From Luteimonas yindakuii (lineage in GTDB: Bacteria > Pseudomonadota > Gammaproteobacteria > Xanthomonadales > Xanthomonadaceae), in the NCBI RefSeq assembly GCF_004803715.2, contig NZ_CP039383.2, forward strand, positions 1,426,001 to 1,490,000: 64,000 bases of DNA, read 5' to 3'. The notes beneath the pieces were generated by a model that was given only the letters and a program-made list of their open reading frames with translations, ran no database searches and was not told the origin of the DNA. Made by a program: the position numbers and the translations under genes. Shown in pieces: positions 17,142 to 24,910 of the stretch (positions within the stretch are counted from its first letter, which is position 1; each line of letters opens with the position of its first letter).

Positions 17142-18968
17142 TCACGGAGCGGATGCCCCGGCGATGTAGTCGTCCACCTCGCGCTCCAGCAGCTCCAGCG
17201 GCACCACCCCGGTGAGCAGCACGCGGTTGTGGAACTCGCGCGGGTGGAAGCGCTCGCCGAGTGCGTCGCGGGCCTTGTCGCGCAGGCGCACGATCTCGAG
17301 CTGGCCGATCATGTACGACGTCGCCTGGCCCGGCATCACCACGTAGCGGTCGACCTCGGACGGCGGGATGCCGTAGTCGATCGCCTGCTGGCGGGTCCAG
17401 CGCATCGCATGCAGGCCGGTGTCGGCGACCAGGCGACGGGCGCGGAACAGCGCGGCGTCGAGCTGGCCGAGCCGGCCTTCCGGGTCGCCCTCGTACCAGC
17501 CTTCCTCCGCGGCGAGGCGTTCCGCGTACAGCGCCCAGCCTTCGCTGAAGGCGGAGATGCCGCCCAGCGCGCGGGTCTGGCGGAACTTGGGCAGCGCCTG
17601 GTTCTCGACCGACAGCGCCACCTGGAAGTGATGGCCGGGCACGGCCTCGTGGTAGACCAGCGTGCGCAGGCCGAAACGGGTCAGGCGGTCGGGGCGCAGC
17701 GGCATCTGGTAGACGCCCGGGCGCGAGCCATCCAGCGGCGGTGCGGTATAGCTTGCGGCGGCGCTGGCCCAGCGGTATTCGGGATAGGGCTGGGCGATCA
17801 CCGCGGTCTTCGGACGGATGTCGAACAGTGCATCGGCGCGGCGTTCGGCATCGCGCATCATGGTTTCGATGTCGTCCATGATCGCCTTGCGGCCGGCGTC
17901 GTCGTTGCTGTAGGCAAGGTCCTTGCGCAGCGCGTCGATGCGCTCGCGGACGGTGCCGTCGGTGCGGCCGATCGAACGCAGGATCGTGTCCATCTCGCCT
18001 TCGATGCGCGCGACCTCGCGCTTGCCGATCCCGTGGATCTCCTCGGCGCCCAGCGAAGTCGAGGTGAACCGGCGCAGGTGATGCGCGTACGCCTCGGCGC
18101 CACCGTCGAAGCGCCACAGGCCGGCATCGTCGGTGGCCGCAGGCAGCTGCGATTCCAGCGTCGCGATCGCCCGCTGCCAGGCGGGGTACACGCTGTCGCG
18201 CACCACCGCGGTGGCGTCGTCCACGTGCGCCTGGCGCGTGTTGGCGTCGATCGCCTCCACCGATGCCAGCCGGTCGTTGAAGGTCGTGACCAGCGGATTG
18301 GCAGCCGGCGCCGGTGTGATGAACTGCCGCATCTGCGCGATGGTCGCTTCGAGGATGAATCGCGGCGGCAGGATGCCGCGCGTGGCCAGCTCGCGCGAGC
18401 GTTCGGTCGCCTCGTCCATGCGCGCGTCGAACTGGCGCAGCCGGGCGAGGTAATGCCCGGCATCCTGCGCGTTGCGCACCGGATGCACCACGGTCATCAG
18501 GTTCGGCAGGTTGACGTTGGCGCCGCTGAACTGCTGCAGCGGGAAGTCGAAATCGGCATGCCGCTCACCGTCGACGATGCTCTGCAGCTGCCACGCCATC
18601 AGCTCGGCGGACACGCGCTCCGTCGGGTCCATCGCCGCGCGATCGAAACGCGCGAGGTCGGCGAGGCCGCGCTGGGCGAGCGCCACCGTCTCCTGGCGGA
18701 ACGCACGCGTCTGCGGGGTCAGCTGGCGATCCATTTCCGCCTGCACGGCAGGATCGTCGAAGTAGCCGCTGGCGGTGGCCGACGACGGCTGGCGGCGCAT
18801 CCAGGTATCGGTGAACGATTCGAAGAACGCGGCGACGCCGCGCTCGTCCTGGGCGCCGGCGGATGCGACGGGGACACCCGCCGGGTTCGGCGACGTAGAA
18901 CACGCGGCGAGCGTGAGCGCGGTGGCGAGCGCGATCCCCAGCGGGGCGACACGGAACCTGATGGGCAC
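17142..18968 (-). CDS. DUF885 family metallopeptidase-like lipoprotein
   Basis: A 608-residue envelope protein. It starts at GTG 18968 with AGGAG upstream, giving a lipoprotein signal (LATALTLAACSTSP, lipobox LAAC). The body is the DUF885 domain: the diagnostic LVYHEAVPGHHFQ contains the HExxPGHH putative zinc site, followed by SEGWALYAERLAAEEGWYE with the third-ligand glutamate; VMPGQATSYMIGQLEI is also conserved. Family members are predicted M32/M3-like zinc peptidases, mostly uncharacterised. The family knowledge and motifs are firm, the substrate unknown. Monocistronic, divergent from the lipoprotein gene at 19124, with 155 nt between them. Confidence 0.9.
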   Translation of the reverse strand: MPIRFRVAPLGIALATALTLAACSTSPNPAGVPVASAGAQDERGVAAFFESFTDTWMRRQPSSATASGYFDDPAVQAEMDRQLTPQTRAFRQETVALAQRGLADLARFDRAAMDPTERVSAELMAWQLQSIVDGERHADFDFPLQQFSGANVNLPNLMTVVHPVRNAQDAGHYLARLRQFDARMDEATERSRELATRGILPPRFILEATIAQMRQFITPAPAANPLVTTFNDRLASVEAIDANTRQAHVDDATAVVRDSVYPAWQRAIATLESQLPAATDDAGLWRFDGGAEAYAHHLRRFTSTSLGAEEIHGIGKREVARIEGEMDTILRSIGRTDGTVRERIDALRKDLAYSNDDAGRKAIMDDIETMMRDAERRADALFDIRPKTAVIAQPYPEYRWASAAASYTAPPLDGSRPGVYQMPLRPDRLTRFGLRTLVYHEAVPGHHFQVALSVENQALPKFRQTRALGGISAFSEGWALYAERLAAEEGWYEGDPEGRLGQLDAALFRARRLVADTGLHAMRWTRQQAIDYGIPPSEVDRYVVMPGQATSYMIGQLEIVRLRDKARDALGERFHPREFHNRVLLTGVVPLELLEREVDDYIAGASAP

Positions 18969-19123
18969 GGCAACTCCTGGCAGACAGTGGACGCCCGATT
19001 CTAGCCGCCGCGCGCCGGCTGTCCCGGTGCCGATAGGCCTGTCCGTCGCCATGCGTGCACGGTACCGAAGGCGATCGCGACACGCTTACCCTTGTGAGCC
19101 CCGAGTCCGGAGAGAACGACACG

Positions 19124-19891
19124 ATGCGCAGGATCCTGATTGCCGCCAGCCTGTCCGCGTTGCTGGTTGCATGCGACGGCACGCCGACGGCCACGTCACG
19201 TGACCTGAACGACGCGGCTTTGCAGGCACCATCAGCCGCGGCGCCGGCCGGTGATCCGGCACTGGCGCAGGATCTCGTGGTCTCCACCAACGAGCCCTTC
19301 CTGCAGGCACGCATGGAGGGCGGCGTGCTGGTGCTGACCGGCGTCGACATCGGCGAACGCCGATTGGTGGTCGAGCGTTCCATCGTCGACGGCACCACGC
19401 GCACGATCATCGGCCGCGACGCCACTGGCAGTGTGGAAGCGCGCGTACACGCACGGCCGTGCGAGGACAGCATGTCGGGCGCCGCCTTTCCGCTCAGCGG
19501 CGAGCTGACTGTCGATGGCAATGGCCCGCACCCTGGTTGCGCGCGCCCGGCCGCGATGCCAGCGCCCGGTGAGCGGGGTGCCGATCCCACTGGCGCGCTG
19601 CTGCCGGCGGTGTTCGGTGGCCGTTGGGCGCCGGACGCCGCGGCCTGCGCGGATCCTGCCAGCATCGAGGCGATCGTCATCACAGGCGATGCCATCCGTT
19701 TCCACGAAAGCGTGGGCAGGCCGCGCGAGGTCCGCATGGAGGGCGACGACGCGGCCACCGTGGTGTTCGCCTATGAGGGCGAGGGCGATCAGTGGGAATC
19801 GGAGCAGCGCCTGCGATTGCCCGAAGCTGACACGCTCGAGATCACCGGCCCCGAAGAACTGCGGTTGCAGCGGGTGCGTTGCGCCGAATGA
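19124..19891 (+). CDS. Hypothetical lipoprotein
   Basis: A 255-residue lipoprotein of unknown function. MRRILIAASLSALLVACDG has lipobox LVAC. The mature part has two segments: residues about 25-145 with a beta-rich stretch (GGVLVLTGVDIGERRLVVER) and a C-terminal module from about 165 with FGGRWAPDAAACADPASIEA, in which a G-x-W followed by D-x-x-x-C resembles the small DUF-type beta domains found in xanthomonad lipoproteins. Five cysteines occur after the lipidated one. The ATG at 19124 was preferred to the upstream 19055 start because it begins the signal peptide exactly. It is convergent with the DUF4105 gene. Confidence 0.7.
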   Translation: MRRILIAASLSALLVACDGTPTATSRDLNDAALQAPSAAAPAGDPALAQDLVVSTNEPFLQARMEGGVLVLTGVDIGERRLVVERSIVDGTTRTIIGRDATGSVEARVHARPCEDSMSGAAFPLSGELTVDGNGPHPGCARPAAMPAPGERGADPTGALLPAVFGGRWAPDAAACADPASIEAIVITGDAIRFHESVGRPREVRMEGDDAATVVFAYEGEGDQWESEQRLRLPEADTLEITGPEELRLQRVRCAE

Positions 19892-19906
19892 CGCGGACGG
19901 CGGCGC

Positions 19907-21715
19907 CTATGGCGCCACGTCGTCCGCGCTGAGCCGACGCAACCTGGCCGCCACGAGGGTGACATTCGCCCGCGTGGCCGCGAGCTCACCGGCAACCGTG
20001 GGCGGCAGCATCGCTTCCGCCCGTGCGCGCAGGTCACTGGACTGGTCCAGGCGCGCGCCATCCAGCACCCGTGCACGTTCGCCGGCGATCGCCAGTTCGT
20101 CCGGCTGTGGCAATCCGTAGCCGGGCACCTGCGCCAGCAGCACGGCAGGACGTACCAGCATGCCCTCGGCGGCGAGGACGTCCTCGGCGAGGCCACGGGT
20201 CGCGACCGCGTGCGCGTCATCGGCACGCAGCAGGCGTCGCTTCAGCGCATCACGTGCGCGCACTTCCGCGCGGCGCAGTGCCGCTTCCTCCAGCACCAGC
20301 AGTGCCGCCGTGGCGCGGAGGTCGCCATGTTGCAGCCACGGTGCACGCACGGGTGCCTCCAGTTCCAGCCAGCCGCGGGCGTCCGGTGCGGGCATGGCGA
20401 GTGCAGCGGCGGCCACGTCGAACAGCGCGTCGTAATGGGCGTCGGCTGCGGGGAAGTGATAGCCGAGGCGGACGGCGGTTTCCATGTCAGTCAGTACCGA
20501 AGCGTCGACGATGCCGCGGCGTTCGAGCTTGCGCCGCAGCCCGTTCGGAGTGATCGCCGCCAGCCGCGCGGACGCCAGCCGCGGCACCGCGTCATGCAGC
20601 AGCTTGAAGGTCTCGCTGGCGCAGTTGTTGCCAAGGAAGCTGTAGCGCCCGTCGTAGGTCCAGTGCAGCTGCGAGGCGCGTTCGAGCAGTGCCGCGATGT
20701 CGGCAGGTTGCAGTTTCAACGGCACCGAGCGCAGGCCGCGCAGTTCGACCCGGGTGTATTCCTCGACCACCTGCGACAGCGGCAGCACGAAAAGCCGAGA
20801 CGGATAGCGCCCGGTCAGCCCGCGCCAGCTGGAAATCTGCACGTCGTCGACGAAGGCGCGGAACGACAGCACGCGGTGGTGGTCGAGATCGAAGCGGCAG
20901 TCCGGGCCAGCCACGCGCTCCGGCGCGCAGACCACCAGTCGCAGCATGCTGTGGCCCCAGCGGCTCATCGGCGCGCGGGTGGGTTCGGCGAACAGGTACT
21001 CGACCGCATGCACGCGCGCGGGGTCGAGTGACTCGAGCGGGGAGCGGCCGGCGCCGTCGCCGGGAGACACGAAGGGCAGGGCGTCCGCACAGGGCTGTGC
21101 CGGGGGATCCGCACCTTCGCTGCCGAGCCGTGCGGTGAAATGGCGATGCAGTGCCGGACGCCGGCAGCGGTAGTGCGGGTCGAGCAGGAAATGCCCGAGA
21201 TTGACCGCGACGAACTCCGCCGGGCTGTGCAGTTCGTACGGATCCGGACTGCGATCGCGCAGCGGATTGTCGGCGTTGCGCAGGCCGAAGCGGCGCGGCC
21301 GCACCTGCCAGCCGGCGAGGTCGAGCAGCCGTGGCTCGCGCGACAGGCCCAGGCGGCCATCCAGCACATGGGCGAGTTCGTGCACCAGCGCCGCCAGCGC
21401 CGGATCGGGGCCGTCATCGCCAGGCGGCGCGATGACGAGGTGACGTGGCAACTGGATGTCACGCCCACGCTGTCGGCCCTGCACGTGCGCAGGCAGCGTA
21501 TCGACGATATGCAGTCGCAGCGGCGGTAGTTGCGCGTTCAATGCTGCAGGCAGCGTTGCCCCGGCACGCTGCAGCAGTGCGGCAGCCGCGGCATGTGCGG
21601 TGTTGTCGACGGGTGCCACGGTCACCGGCAGGACCGCGCCATTGGCGTTGGCGCCCGGCATCAACGAAAGCGCCAGCAGCCAGCCGGCGAGGCCGGCGCG
21701 GTGCGCGCCGTTCAC
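19907..21715 (-). CDS. DUF4105 family envelope protein with HExxH motif
   Basis: A 602-residue exported protein. GTG at 21715 overlaps the upstream stop (GTGA), so it is translationally coupled to the DUF2388 gene. Signal segment: residues about 8-25 (GLAGWLLALSLMPGANAN). The N-terminal part carries LVHELAHVLDG (HELAH, 112-116), a potential zinc-protease site; the central part has the DUF4105-type blocks SRWGHSMLRLVVC, SSWRGLTGRYPSRLFVL and FLGNNCASETFKLL (a Cys in an N-N-C context, reminiscent of papain-like or NlpC folds). The DUF2388-DUF4105 pairing also occurs in Pseudomonas. Function is unknown. Confidence 0.8.
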   Translation of the reverse strand: MNGAHRAGLAGWLLALSLMPGANANGAVLPVTVAPVDNTAHAAAAALLQRAGATLPAALNAQLPPLRLHIVDTLPAHVQGRQRGRDIQLPRHLVIAPPGDDGPDPALAALVHELAHVLDGRLGLSREPRLLDLAGWQVRPRRFGLRNADNPLRDRSPDPYELHSPAEFVAVNLGHFLLDPHYRCRRPALHRHFTARLGSEGADPPAQPCADALPFVSPGDGAGRSPLESLDPARVHAVEYLFAEPTRAPMSRWGHSMLRLVVCAPERVAGPDCRFDLDHHRVLSFRAFVDDVQISSWRGLTGRYPSRLFVLPLSQVVEEYTRVELRGLRSVPLKLQPADIAALLERASQLHWTYDGRYSFLGNNCASETFKLLHDAVPRLASARLAAITPNGLRRKLERRGIVDASVLTDMETAVRLGYHFPAADAHYDALFDVAAAALAMPAPDARGWLELEAPVRAPWLQHGDLRATAALLVLEEAALRRAEVRARDALKRRLLRADDAHAVATRGLAEDVLAAEGMLVRPAVLLAQVPGYGLPQPDELAIAGERARVLDGARLDQSSDLRARAEAMLPPTVAGELAATRANVTLVAARLRRLSADDVAP

Positions 21716-22017
21716 AGCGCGAGGATGCTCCTCGCAAGCGCCAGGTCGCTGGCATTGCGTGCGGCACCGGACTGCTCGCGCAGGTGCCGCAGCGCCGCCT
21801 CGAGGCGCACGCCGCGGATGCGGCCCTCGGTGGCGACGAAGCTCGCCGCATCGCTGCGCGCTTCCAGCAGCACCTTGTCGTTGCCGGACGTGCTGCCGCT
21901 GGAGGCGGAGATACCGCCCGACGTGGCGCCGGCCGACGTGCCGGCGAAGCTCGATGCGACGGCAGGTGCAGCCATGGCGACAAGGAGGAGGGCGATCGCG
22001 GTGGAAGTACGGCGCAT
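21712..22017 (-). CDS. DUF2388 domain protein
   Basis: A 101-residue periplasmic protein. The signal peptide is MRRTSTAIALLLVAMAAPAVA, followed by a Ser/Gly-rich stretch (SSFAGTSAGATSGG) and the conserved DUF2388 helix LLEARSDAASFVATEGRIRG with VRLEAALRHLRE. Members are small secreted proteins of unknown role, generally adjacent to DUF4105 genes. An ATG six codons upstream (22035) is an alternative start; the ATG at 22017 begins the signal peptide. Its last codons overlap the GTG of the downstream gene. Confidence 0.75.
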   Translation of the reverse strand: MRRTSTAIALLLVAMAAPAVASSFAGTSAGATSGGISASSGSTSGNDKVLLEARSDAASFVATEGRIRGVRLEAALRHLREQSGAARNASDLALARSILAL

Positions 22018-22055
22018 GGCGTGATCCGGAAGCATGGTGGACGGCAGGCGCCAGC

Positions 22056-23345
22056 CTAGCGCACGACGGCATCGGGCCCGATGGCCGCCGTCGCGGTTTC
22101 GCCGCGCGCAAGCCACGCAAGCACGCCTTCGGCAGCCACCACGCCGCTGGCGAAACAGGCGGTCAGCAGGTAGCCGCCGGTCGGTGCCTCCCAGTCCAGC
22201 ATCTCGCCGGCCACGAACACGCCTGGCCGCGCCGGTGCCATCAGCGCGTCGTCCAGCGTCTCGAGGCGCACGCCGCCGGCGGTGCTGATCGCCTCGGCCA
22301 CCGGGCGCGGGCGCAGCAGGCGCAATGGAAGCCGTTTGAGCAGCGTCGCCAGCGCACGCGGGTCATCCGGCAGTTCGCGGCCCGACACCTCGCGCAGCAG
22401 GCCGGCCTGCACGCCGGCGATGCCCGCGCTGCGGCGCAGGTGTTCACCGACACTGCGCTTGCCGCGGGGTCGTCCGAGGTCCGACGTCAGCCGTTCGACA
22501 GCGCGTCCCGGTACCAGATCCAGCCACAGCGTGGTCTCGCCATCGCGTTCGATCGCATCGCGCAGCCCGGCGGCGATGGCGTAGATCGCGCTGCCCTCGA
22601 TGCCGGTCGCGGTGACCACGCATTCGCCCTGCAGCTGGTGCGGGCTGCCTTGCATGTCGTTCCACTGCAGCACCACGGGTTTGAGCGGCGCGCCGGCATG
22701 GCGTTCGGCGAAGTGCGCACTCCAGTCGATGTCGAAGCCGCAGTTGGCCGGCTGCAGCGGCGCGACCTCGATGCCGGCCTGCTGCAATGCGGGCACCCAG
22801 GCGCCGTCCGAACCGAGCTGCGGCCAGCTGGCGCCACCCAGCGCAAGGAGGGTGGCGCGTGCGTGCAGGCTGCGTGCGCCGTGCGGCGTGTCGAAACGCA
22901 TCGCCCCGTCGTCGCCCCAGCCCAGCCAGCGATGCTGCACATGGAAGCGCACGCCGGCTTCGCGCAACCGCCGCACCCAGCCGCGCAGCAGTGGCGCGGC
23001 CTTGAGGTCGGCGGGAAACACCCGCCCGGAACTTCCGACAAAGGTCTCGACGCCGTGGCCGCGGGCCCAGTCCCGCAACGCCTGGGCATCGAAGCGCCGC
23101 AACCAGCCGGCGACGGCCGCGCTGCGAGCGCCGTAGCGGGCGACGAACGCATCGAACGGTTCGGAATGGGTAAGGTTGAGCCCGCCCTTGCCGGCGATCA
23201 GGAACTTGCGGCCCACCGACCCCTTCGCTTCGAACAGGTCGACGTCCATACCTGCGGCACGCAGGATCTCGGCGGCGATCAGGCCGGCGGGGCCGCCGCC
23301 GACGATGGCGACGCCGGGCACGGCGGACGGGTGGACCTCGGACAT
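22056..23345 (-). CDS. FAD-dependent flavoprotein (TIGR03862 / YhiN-HI0933 family)
   Basis: A 429-residue flavoprotein. FAD-binding Rossmann loop VAIVGGGPAGLIAAE (about 12-26); second family block GSVGRKFLIAGKGGLNLTHS (the R-K-F-L-I-A-G-K-G-G-L-N motif, about 42-61); GSSGRVFPADLKAAPLL; C-terminal FAD closing motif PGVFVAGEMLDWEAPTGGYL. These mark the HI0933-like family, specifically the TIGR03862 branch. Such proteins are putative oxidoreductases with no established substrate. Length is normal for the family. It starts 27 nt downstream of the next minus-strand gene and may be co-transcribed with it. Confidence 0.9.
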   Translation of the reverse strand: MSEVHPSAVPGVAIVGGGPAGLIAAEILRAAGMDVDLFEAKGSVGRKFLIAGKGGLNLTHSEPFDAFVARYGARSAAVAGWLRRFDAQALRDWARGHGVETFVGSSGRVFPADLKAAPLLRGWVRRLREAGVRFHVQHRWLGWGDDGAMRFDTPHGARSLHARATLLALGGASWPQLGSDGAWVPALQQAGIEVAPLQPANCGFDIDWSAHFAERHAGAPLKPVVLQWNDMQGSPHQLQGECVVTATGIEGSAIYAIAAGLRDAIERDGETTLWLDLVPGRAVERLTSDLGRPRGKRSVGEHLRRSAGIAGVQAGLLREVSGRELPDDPRALATLLKRLPLRLLRPRPVAEAISTAGGVRLETLDDALMAPARPGVFVAGEMLDWEAPTGGYLLTACFASGVVAAEGVLAWLARGETATAAIGPDAVVR

Positions 23346-23372
23346 CGCGGAATTATCGGCGCGTGGCGCCGA

Positions 23373-23765
23373 TCAGGACACCGGCACGTTGCGGTCGCGA
23401 CGCTCGGCTTCGAGCGCATCCAGGTGTTCTGGCAACGTGCGTGCATGCGCAGCGGCCTCGCCGGCGGCCGCCGCGCGCAGCTGCGGCGAGCAGCGCAGCT
23501 GCAGTCCGGCTTCGCCTGCGGCATGGCGACGGGCGATATGCCGCAGCATCGCCAGCACCATGGCGGCGCTGTCGGTGCGCGCGGCGGTGCGGCCGTCGAG
23601 CAGCAACAGCCATTCGCCATCGCGCAGTGCGGCGGCCGCGATGGTCTCGCCTCCAGGCTCGGCCAGGCGCGCCTGCAGGCGCAGCGGATCACCCAGGCGG
23701 CGGATCGGTCGCGCGGGTTCATCCTTGCGTCTGGCGTCGCGACGCGCCTTGGAAAATCGGGACAT
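23373..23765 (-). CDS. Conserved hypothetical protein
   Basis: A 130-residue cytoplasmic protein without recognised domain. It begins MSRFSKARRDARRKDEPARP, strongly basic, followed by a mixed alpha/beta core (RLAEPGGETIAAAALRDGEW, LLLLDGRTAARTDSAAMVL). The C-terminal third is helical. It has no membrane segment and no cysteine except one at about residue 99. It precedes the flavoprotein gene by 27 nt on the same strand, suggesting co-transcription, and diverges from the zinc-finger gene. Nothing further can be said about function. Confidence 0.6.
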   Translation of the reverse strand: MSRFSKARRDARRKDEPARPIRRLGDPLRLQARLAEPGGETIAAAALRDGEWLLLLDGRTAARTDSAAMVLAMLRHIARRHAAGEAGLQLRCSPQLRAAAAGEAAAHARTLPEHLDALEAERRDRNVPVS

Positions 23766-23915
23766 GCAGGTGGATCCGCTGTCGGCGCCTCGTGGCCGGC
23801 ACCCATCGTAACGGGGTGGTGACAGCGCCGCAGCTGAACGTCCGGTGCGCGCGTCGTTGCCGGCCTCACCTGCGGCCCCATATCGTGGGTTTCCGACCAA
23901 TGCGGAGGCTGGGAC

Positions 23916-24182
23916 ATGGCAACCGGATGGGCCAATGAAGGCGCGGTGCAGGAGCAGATCGACGCCACCGTCGAGGATGCGATCAAGCGTGCCCGTAGCC
24001 AGCTGCGCAAGGGGCCGGGGCTGAGCCACTGCGAGGAATGCGAAGCGGAGATCCCGGAGGCGCGGCGCCAGGCCGTGCCCGGCGTGCGGCTGTGTGTGCG
24101 CTGCCAGGAAGCGGAAGACCGCGAGCAGCACGCCGCCAGCGGTTACAACCGCCGCGGCAGCAAGGACAGCCAGCTGCGCTAG
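23916..24182 (+). CDS. DksA/TraR family C4 zinc-finger protein
   Basis: An 88-residue protein with a single four-cysteine zinc finger: HCEECEAEI (Cys40, Cys43 region) and LCVRCQEAED, spacing typical of short DksA/TraR relatives such as E. coli YbiI. The N-terminal 30 residues are helical (VQEQIDATVEDAIKRARSQL), but too short for the DksA coiled coil and its DxxDxA tip, so a DksA-like effect on RNA polymerase is uncertain. Start ATG at 23916 follows a GGAGGCTGGGAC stretch. It is monocistronic, convergent with the MscS gene. Confidence 0.85.
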   Translation: MATGWANEGAVQEQIDATVEDAIKRARSQLRKGPGLSHCEECEAEIPEARRQAVPGVRLCVRCQEAEDREQHAASGYNRRGSKDSQLR

Positions 24183-24195
24183 CGCGCGGCCGGGG

Positions 24196-24837
24196 TCAAT
24201 CGTCGAGGTCGAGAGCGCCACCGCGCACCGCGGCGACGCGGGTGTCGATGCGGTCCGCCTGCGCGCCGGGCAGGCGCGGCAGTGCCGGCGGCGGGCCGCG
24301 CCAGCGCCGCACGGTGCGCTGGAAGAACAGGTTGTTCGGCACCAGCAGGATGGTCCCCGCGCCCTCGGCGCCGGTCTCGTGCAGCGTGGTGTAGACGAGG
24401 TTGATGTCGACCACGCGGCCGCGCAGCCCGGGCTTCTCGCCGTTCTCCAGCAGTTCGACGTGGTCGAAGAGGCGGAACGGGCGGGTGGTGAAGATCAGGA
24501 TCGTGCAGAAGATGTTCGACAGCACGCTCCACGCGGCGAAGAACGCCACCGCCGCCACCGCTGCGAAGCCGGTGAACGCCGTCCACAGCACCGTGCCGGA
24601 CACGCCGAGCCGTTCCAGGATCAGCATGCTGGCGGCGGCGTAGATCACGAAGCCCAGCACCCGGCGGGTGCCGACGGCGAGTTCGACGGGCAGTTCGTAG
24701 CGTGCGTTGACGCGCAGCACGATGCGGTGGACCAGGCGCTGCAGCAGCCATGCCACCAGCACGACCAGGACCACCTGGGCAACCGGCACGATCAGCCCCA
24801 GCCACTCCACCAGCCAGGCAGGAAGTCTGTCGTGCAT
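24196..24837 (-). CDS. Small-conductance mechanosensitive channel (MscS family, short form)
   Basis: A 213-residue MscS-type channel that gates on membrane tension during hypo-osmotic shock. Three hydrophobic segments: about 12-34 (WLGLIVPVAQVVLVVLVAWL), 58-80 (RRVLGFVIYAAASMLILERL) and 85-110 (TAFTGFAAVAAVAFFAAWSV), the last being the Gly/Ala-rich pore helix TM3. A beta domain follows (PFRLFDHVELL, GLRGRVVDINLVYTTL, LLVPNNLFFQRTV). The usual alpha/beta C-terminal cage is short or missing, so this is one of the smaller members. ATG at 24837; an alternative start further upstream cannot be excluded. Confidence 0.85.
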   Translation of the reverse strand: MHDRLPAWLVEWLGLIVPVAQVVLVVLVAWLLQRLVHRIVLRVNARYELPVELAVGTRRVLGFVIYAAASMLILERLGVSGTVLWTAFTGFAAVAAVAFFAAWSVLSNIFCTILIFTTRPFRLFDHVELLENGEKPGLRGRVVDINLVYTTLHETGAEGAGTILLVPNNLFFQRTVRRWRGPPPALPRLPGAQADRIDTRVAAVRGGALDLDD

Positions 24838-24910
24838 CCGTAGCGCTCCGTCATCGTGCAGGGGTCGCCATTGTAGGAGCCCTTGCGCAGGCAACCGCCG
24901 AACGTGCGTC

